Shown here in pieces: positions 59,538-64,000 of a stretch of 64,000 nt of DNA. Where the stretch lies: NCBI GenBank assembly GCA_965230965.1, contig OZ246401.1, positions 434,001 to 498,000 on the forward strand, given 5' to 3'. The translations under genes were made by a program, and so were the position numbers. Every line of letters begins with the position of its first letter. Position 1 is the stretch's first letter. The stretch comes from OLB23 sp965230965. GTDB lineage: Bacteria > Patescibacteriota > Microgenomatia > UBA1406 > HO2-37-13b. The notes below the pieces were generated by a model. The model worked only from the letters and a program-made list of their open reading frames with translations, ran no database searches and was not told the origin of the DNA.

Positions 59538-60410
59538 ATGGAGCAACATGCCGTTCCTCGCCAGATTACTTCGTTTGAATTTAAATTGATTGGTTTTTTT
59601 ACCATTAAACAGTTTGTGTATCTTTTACTCTTTGCTGGCTTTGCCGTTCTTTTTTACTTCCTACTCTTACCTATTAAACCTTTTAATTTTGTTATCGCGG
59701 GTCTCGTTATGGCATTTGGCGCTTTTTTTGCCCTTTTTAGATACAACGAGCGGGAGTTGGATGTGTGGATAAAAAACCTGCTTTCGAGCCTACTTGCGCC
59801 TTCGCAGTACTACTATATGAAACACAATGTTGCCCCTGATTTTCTCAAAGGCATATATGTTTCTGGCGATGACAACCTCACCCTAACACATATTGATGCA
59901 CAACAAAAACTTGCTAAATATATGGATTCGAAAAAAACTAGCATTGTTGAGCCGCCTGGCAAAACACAACAAATACAGACACTTTTACAACAACCACAGG
60001 TAGCCGTGGCTCAACCGGCTACTCCAACGCCACCCGAGACAGCTCCGAACAAGGTTGCAAACACAACACAAGCACAATCACCAACGTCATCACCCACAAC
60101 AACTGCTGCCGAACCCTCCGCTGCAGCAAAGGCAAAACCCGAAGCCTCAATGTCTGGCGTTGTTCATAACAATAGAAACGAGCCTCTCCCGAATATTATG
60201 GTCTATATAAATTCGGAGGCTGGGCAGGTAGTCCGCATCCTTAAAACAAATCACCATGGGCTCTTTGCAACCTTCCATCCGCTTCCTCCCGGGGATTATA
60301 CAATCAACCCCAAGGACCTCGGTGGTAAGTATTTTTTTGATACAATGAATATTACTGTTGACGAGCAGCAGCTCTCTCCTCTACAAATATATTCAAAGGA
60401 AGTTTTATGA
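59538..60410 (+). CDS. PrgI-like membrane protein with Ala/Pro/Thr linker and carboxypeptidase-regulatory-like domain
   Basis: A 290-residue protein. The N-terminus, MEQHAVPRQITSFEFKLIG followed by two membrane segments (about 25-45 and 50-68), is that of PrgI family proteins (VirB3-like position) found next to VirB4 ATPases in Gram-positive and CPR bacteria. A low-complexity Thr/Ala/Pro/Gln linker (about 140-205) follows, then a small beta domain with SGVVHNNRNEPLPNIMVYI and LPPGDYTI, like carboxypeptidase-D regulatory domains. TATACT ends seven bases before the ATG. It overlaps the next gene by four bases. Confidence 0.8.
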   Translation: MEQHAVPRQITSFEFKLIGFFTIKQFVYLLLFAGFAVLFYFLLLPIKPFNFVIAGLVMAFGAFFALFRYNERELDVWIKNLLSSLLAPSQYYYMKHNVAPDFLKGIYVSGDDNLTLTHIDAQQKLAKYMDSKKTSIVEPPGKTQQIQTLLQQPQVAVAQPATPTPPETAPNKVANTTQAQSPTSSPTTTAAEPSAAAKAKPEASMSGVVHNNRNEPLPNIMVYINSEAGQVVRILKTNHHGLFATFHPLPPGDYTINPKDLGGKYFFDTMNITVDEQQLSPLQIYSKEVL

Positions 60411-61060
60411 CACAAAAGAAACCATCGGCGCCGGTTAAGTCCTCTACGCAGAACTTTGTAGAGATTGAGGGAGTAAAAGATGATATTCTCATGTTAAAAG
60501 ATATGTCGTGCTGCACGATAATTGAATCAGGGGCCGTTAACTTTGGCCTTTTGGCAGAAGAAGAACAGCAAGCAACCATCTATTCGTATGGCTCTCTTCT
60601 CAGCTCTCTTTCGTTTGCCGTTCAAATTGTTATCCTATCCAAAAAAATGGATATTTCGTCGTATCTTGATTATCTTGATGACAAAGTCCAAACTCAAACC
60701 GATGCTTTTCTGAACGCACAACTTATTGAATATCGCGAGTTTATTAAAAATGTCGTCACAAAAAACACCATCCTCGAAAAGAACTTTTATTTTGTCGTGC
60801 CTTTTTCACCACTTGAAATGGGTATCTCTGGTGCCACAAAAGGAAAAGTAAGAAAAGAATATGTGTTTGCGCGGGCCAAGACAGCTTTATATCCGAAAAG
60901 AGACCATCTCCTCCGCCTCTTAAAGAAAACGGGGCTTGGTGGTCGGGTGTTGTTTGAACAAGAAATCGTTGAGCTTTATTACAATCTTTATAACCCTTCA
61001 TCAACCGGAAGAAAACTCGCGCCAGTTAAAAATTATACTGACATTGTCCTGTCAACCTAA
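60407..61060 (+). CDS. TraC/VirB4 N-terminal-like protein
   Basis: A 217-residue soluble protein lying between the PrgI-like and VirB4-like genes and overlapping the former by four bases. It resembles the N-terminal domain of VirB4/TraC ATPases (KDMSCCTIIESGAVNFGLL, then a helical region and YFVVPFSP). It has no nucleotide-binding motif. In CPR genomes this piece is often encoded apart from the ATPase. It probably forms a complex with the other two. Confidence 0.7.
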   Translation: MTQKKPSAPVKSSTQNFVEIEGVKDDILMLKDMSCCTIIESGAVNFGLLAEEEQQATIYSYGSLLSSLSFAVQIVILSKKMDISSYLDYLDDKVQTQTDAFLNAQLIEYREFIKNVVTKNTILEKNFYFVVPFSPLEMGISGATKGKVRKEYVFARAKTALYPKRDHLLRLLKKTGLGGRVLFEQEIVELYYNLYNPSSTGRKLAPVKNYTDIVLST

Positions 61061-61070
61061 ATAGGGAAGT

Positions 61071-62816
61071 ATGTTGTTTTTTGGAAATAAGAAAAAAAGT
61101 AATAAGCCAGAGCCCCACCCAGCCGCCGCTGTGTTGAGCAAAGGAATGGTTGCGGTGAAAGATCTTGTTGCGCCCTCATTCGTTGAGGTAGATTTTAATC
61201 ACATAAAAATTGACGAAAAATTCTACAGAACGCTTTTTGTAGTAGGGTACCCTCGTTATGTATCGGCAAACTGGCTTTCACCACTCATTTCATTTGATCA
61301 CCCTGTCTATTTGTCGATGTTTATTTATCCAACCGAATCGGTGCATATTTTGCATGACCTTCGTCGAAAAATTGCAGAAATGGAAGCAACGATTGAAGGA
61401 GATATAAAGGCAGGAAAGGCCGTTGACCCAACCACCCAAGTGTCGCTTGATGATGCGCTTACCCTCCAGGCGGAGCTTGCCCAAGGCTCGGAGAGATTCT
61501 TTCAATTTGCGTTTTATATCACAATTCCTGCTGATTCTGAAAAGGAGCTTGACCGTGCTTCAAAGGAGGTTGAATCGACACTAGGCTCTCTTTTAATTGT
61601 GGCGAAAAAGGCAACTCTAGAAATGGAGGAGGGTTTCAAATCAACACTTCCCATGTTCCAAGATAAACTTCAAATCTGGCGCAATATGGATACTACCTCG
61701 CTTGCTACTATGTTCCCGTTCTCTACGGCCTCTCTGACGGCAAATGAGGGCATTTTATATGGGGTTAACCAACACGATGGAAGTCTCATTATTTTTGATC
61801 GGTTTACGTTAGAAAATGCGAATTCTGTTATTTTGGGTAAGTCTGGAGGAGGTAAATCGTTTCTTGTTAAGCTGGAAGCGCTGAGGCTCTTGTTGATGGG
61901 TACCGAGGTCATTATTATTGATCCGGAGAACGAGTATAAAAAAATGTGCGAGTTGTTTGGTGGAGAATTTGTGTCGTTTTCATTATCGTCTGAATATAAA
62001 ATTAACCCGTTTGATTTAAATGCTGATCACACAGAGCCAGATGAGCTTTCAAACAAAATATTAAATCTTCATTCGTTAATGAAGGTTATTGTGGGTGATT
62101 TAACACCATCACAAGATGCATTGTTAGACAGGGCTCTGGTGAGTGTATATCAACAAAAGGGCATAACACAGGACGTGGCAACACACAAAGGAGAGCCGCC
62201 GCTTTTGGAGGATCTTTATAAAGTGTTGCTTGGATTAGAGACGCCGGAGGCAACAGAAATAGCAACGCGTTTAGAAAAGTTTATTAAAGGGTCGGCGGCA
62301 GGCATTTTTAATCAACAATCGAACTTCGATATAAAAAATAAATTCACTGTGTTTGGTGTTCGCGACCTTGAGGAGAATCTTCGACCGGTCGCGATGTATA
62401 TAATTCTTGACTACATCTGGAATAGAATTCGCCAGGCTCCAACAAAGCGGGTATTAATAATTGACGAGGCTTGGTATCTTGTAAAACAAAAAGATTCTGC
62501 GCGCTATCTTCAAAGCTTTGCGAAGCGCGCGCGCAAATACCAACTTGGCCTTACCACCATTACCCAAGACGTCGAAGACTTCCTTGCGGTTGAGGAAGGC
62601 CGCTCAATACTTACCAACTCCAGTCTTCAAATCCTCCTCAAGCAGTCAACGGCGGCGGTAGAGAAGATTACTGAGGTATTTAATTTAACGGGCGGAGAGA
62701 AACACTTTTTACTTGCCAGTGGTGTTGGTGAAGGTTTGTTCTTTGCCGGCCAATCACACGTAGCCATAAAAATTATTGCTTCTCAAAAAGAATTCGATAC
62801 GATAAGCCAAACGTAG
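61071..62816 (+). CDS. VirB4-like conjugation/type IV secretion ATPase
   Basis: A 581-residue ATPase. Walker A is GKSGGGKS (near 258), Walker B is VLIIDEAWYLV (near 464), followed by QSFAKRARKYQLGLTTITQDVEDF, the usual arginine- and glutamine-containing motifs of the FtsK/HerA-like fold. The N-terminal part (residues 30-210) is the VirB4 dimerisation domain. It would power assembly of a surface apparatus or DNA transport. Downstream there is dnaN on the other strand, so no VirB6, VirB8, VirD4 or relaxase gene is next to it. Confidence 0.9.
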   Translation: MLFFGNKKKSNKPEPHPAAAVLSKGMVAVKDLVAPSFVEVDFNHIKIDEKFYRTLFVVGYPRYVSANWLSPLISFDHPVYLSMFIYPTESVHILHDLRRKIAEMEATIEGDIKAGKAVDPTTQVSLDDALTLQAELAQGSERFFQFAFYITIPADSEKELDRASKEVESTLGSLLIVAKKATLEMEEGFKSTLPMFQDKLQIWRNMDTTSLATMFPFSTASLTANEGILYGVNQHDGSLIIFDRFTLENANSVILGKSGGGKSFLVKLEALRLLLMGTEVIIIDPENEYKKMCELFGGEFVSFSLSSEYKINPFDLNADHTEPDELSNKILNLHSLMKVIVGDLTPSQDALLDRALVSVYQQKGITQDVATHKGEPPLLEDLYKVLLGLETPEATEIATRLEKFIKGSAAGIFNQQSNFDIKNKFTVFGVRDLEENLRPVAMYIILDYIWNRIRQAPTKRVLIIDEAWYLVKQKDSARYLQSFAKRARKYQLGLTTITQDVEDFLAVEEGRSILTNSSLQILLKQSTAAVEKITEVFNLTGGEKHFLLASGVGEGLFFAGQSHVAIKIIASQKEFDTISQT

Positions 62817-62827
62817 TTTTTCCTTTA

Positions 62828-63937
62828 TTACCCTGAGGTTTCTTCTGTGCGCAGCGGCATGATTATGTGTAAATATGCTTCGCTTTTTGGATCTCTAAAA
62901 ACTGCCGGGGCAGTGGGTGTTGTTAACTCTATAGTTAACTTCTCGAGTGAAACCGTGTTAAGAAAATCCAGCACATAACGATAGTTAAACGCAATCTTCA
63001 ATTCTTCCCCCTCAAATTCTACGTGCTCCATAAACACTTGTGAATCATCACCTTGGGTTGTTTTTGGCCGTAGTGTGAGGCCTTCTTTTTTAATATCGAA
63101 TAGTATGATGTCACCGTGCTCACGAGCAAAAACAGATACGAGTTTAATGTTTCTTAAAAACTCATCCTTTTCGACTACCAAAAGTGTTGTGTGGCCTTTT
63201 GGAATAACTTTTTCATAAGGGGGGAACTCGCCTTCAATAACGCGAGAATAAATTGTTGCATTTCCTTGGCTAAATCTCAAAATCTTTTCTGTATCAGAAA
63301 CCGTTGCAATAATTGCCTCGCTTTTCTTTGATTGACGAACCACTTCACTTAATACGTGTGAAGGGATAATAATGCCGGGGAAGTCGGTTTTGTTTTTTTC
63401 TGGACGGAGAAGTGATAGTCTAAATCCGTCTGTAGACACAATCTCTGCATTTCCACCTTTTGAACCAAAGAAAATTCCTGTTAAAACGGGCCTTGTTTCT
63501 TCTTTTGAGGCTGAAAATAACACGTTGTTTAATTTTTCTACAACGTCTTTGGATATTTCTAGCTGCTTTCCTTCTACTTCTGGAAGCTGTGGAAAATCCT
63601 CAACCGAATACATATTAAAATACCCTTTGTTTTTACCTTGAGAAACAACAAGGCTCCCTCCGTCTACAACAAGTGCAATATCTCCCACACCAAGTAAAGA
63701 AATAAATTCAATTGTTTTCTTTAGATCGAACACAATATCTCCTTCTACCTCAACTTTTGCGGGAATTTCTACGTGGTAAAAATCATTAAGGTTTGTTGTT
63801 GTTAAAAATACCTTATCTTTTTGTGTTGTGAGGCGGGCCCCCTGAATTGATTGAATGGATGATATTTTTGATGAAATAAATCGGGAAGAGGTTGAAAGGT
63901 TTTCCTCAAAGAGTTCTTTTTGTATATGAATCTTCAT
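62828..63937 (-). CDS. dnaN: DNA polymerase III sliding clamp (beta subunit)
   Basis: A 369-residue clamp protein with three repeated domains. Family features are MKIHIQKELFEENLSTSSRF, then GVGDIALVVDGGSLVV, then ETRPVLTGIFFGSKG and the C-terminal IIMPLRTEE just before the end. Length is normal. In most bacteria dnaN follows dnaA; a DnaA box and triplets upstream fit this, with dnaA expected beyond the right edge on the same strand. Confidence 0.97.
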   Translation of the reverse strand: MKIHIQKELFEENLSTSSRFISSKISSIQSIQGARLTTQKDKVFLTTTNLNDFYHVEIPAKVEVEGDIVFDLKKTIEFISLLGVGDIALVVDGGSLVVSQGKNKGYFNMYSVEDFPQLPEVEGKQLEISKDVVEKLNNVLFSASKEETRPVLTGIFFGSKGGNAEIVSTDGFRLSLLRPEKNKTDFPGIIIPSHVLSEVVRQSKKSEAIIATVSDTEKILRFSQGNATIYSRVIEGEFPPYEKVIPKGHTTLLVVEKDEFLRNIKLVSVFAREHGDIILFDIKKEGLTLRPKTTQGDDSQVFMEHVEFEGEELKIAFNYRYVLDFLNTVSLEKLTIELTTPTAPAVFRDPKSEAYLHIIMPLRTEETSG

Positions 63938-64000
63938 TCTATCTATATATATAAATATTAGTAGTAATAGTGTGTGTGCATAAGTTTATAACAGGGTCTC
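63938..64000 (-). promoter_or_regulatory. oriC: Candidate edge of the replication origin: DnaA box and DnaA-trio
   Basis: Read on the minus strand toward dnaN: a DnaA box TTATGCACA (complement of 63975-63983), a four-base CACA spacer, then the triplets CTA-TTA-CTA-CTA (DnaA-trio pattern), then an AT-only stretch ATATTTATATATATAG before the dnaN ATG. This is the order of the basal unwinding element of bacterial origins. Only one good DnaA box is in view, so the main cluster may lie past the edge. Confidence 0.55.

Overview
This 64 kb window is chromosomal DNA of a bacterium of the Candidate Phyla Radiation (Patescibacteria). I base this on the gene set rather than on any search: a compact AT-rich genome, nearly every gene under 600 codons, DUF4012, DUF4446, DUF3048, DUF5667 and DUF1761 proteins, a PrgI-like/VirB4 pair without the rest of a type IV secretion system, a minimal BlaI/M56-peptidase pair, and many small membrane proteins of unknown role. 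UGA is used as a stop codon here, so the Absconditabacteria/Gracilibacteria code is unlikely. I cannot fix the phylum within the group.

Layout, left to right. (1) 1-5.1 kb: a GT-C-like membrane enzyme, DUF2975 and TspO proteins, then a Pif1-like helicase, an unknown gene and the C-terminal stump of a site-specific recombinase beside tRNA-Gln, which look like the scar of an integrated element. (2) 5.2-17.4 kb: era, purF, gltX, a ribbon-helix-helix regulator, a D,D-carboxypeptidase, aspS, recJ, a CCA-adding enzyme and a metallo-beta-lactamase-fold hydrolase. (3) 17.4-30.5 kb: a cyclophilin, a PD-(D/E)XK nuclease, secDF with a winged-helix gene, DUF3048, DUF4446, a nucleotidyltransferase divergent from a DUF4012 protein, ribosomal protein L25, gap and a cystine-rich surface protein. 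(4) 30.5-40.9 kb: glmS behind a good candidate glmS ribozyme, a solitary 5S rRNA with its own promoter, an S1-domain protein, comM, an AI-2E family permease, comF, trmD and yidD. (5) 40.9-52.6 kb: BlaI/M56 with secreted neighbours, two MFS transporters tail to tail, DinB, an FTR1 iron permease, the tmRNA gene close to smpB, an O-antigen-ligase-like protein, DUF5667 and HU. (6) 52.7-64 kb: RNase Y, recX-recA, tRNA-Pro lying antisense inside the end of a C39-like secreted protein, trxB, a HIT protein, the PrgI/VirB4 cluster and dnaN. The sequence upstream of dnaN carries a DnaA box followed by DnaA-trio-like triplets, so the replication origin probably lies at or just past the right edge.

Two window-wide patterns stand out. 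First, more than twenty genes have a -10 hexamer (TATAAT or one change) ending 6-9 bases before the start codon, so their mRNAs should be leaderless. Second, a small set of genes instead has a 40-60 base leader and a clear Shine-Dalgarno sequence: the S1-domain protein, HU, DUF1761 and four very small, GC-rich genes that sit in islands with strong hairpin terminators. One of these four begins with TTG. Both tRNA genes lack an encoded CCA, whereas the tmRNA encodes it. Other points of interest are an unusually long tmRNA tag (31 codons), a CCA-adding enzyme whose DxD motif reads NxD, an AspRS without the GAD insertion, a GAPDH without the usual NAD-selecting aspartate, and a 56-base repeat present twice.
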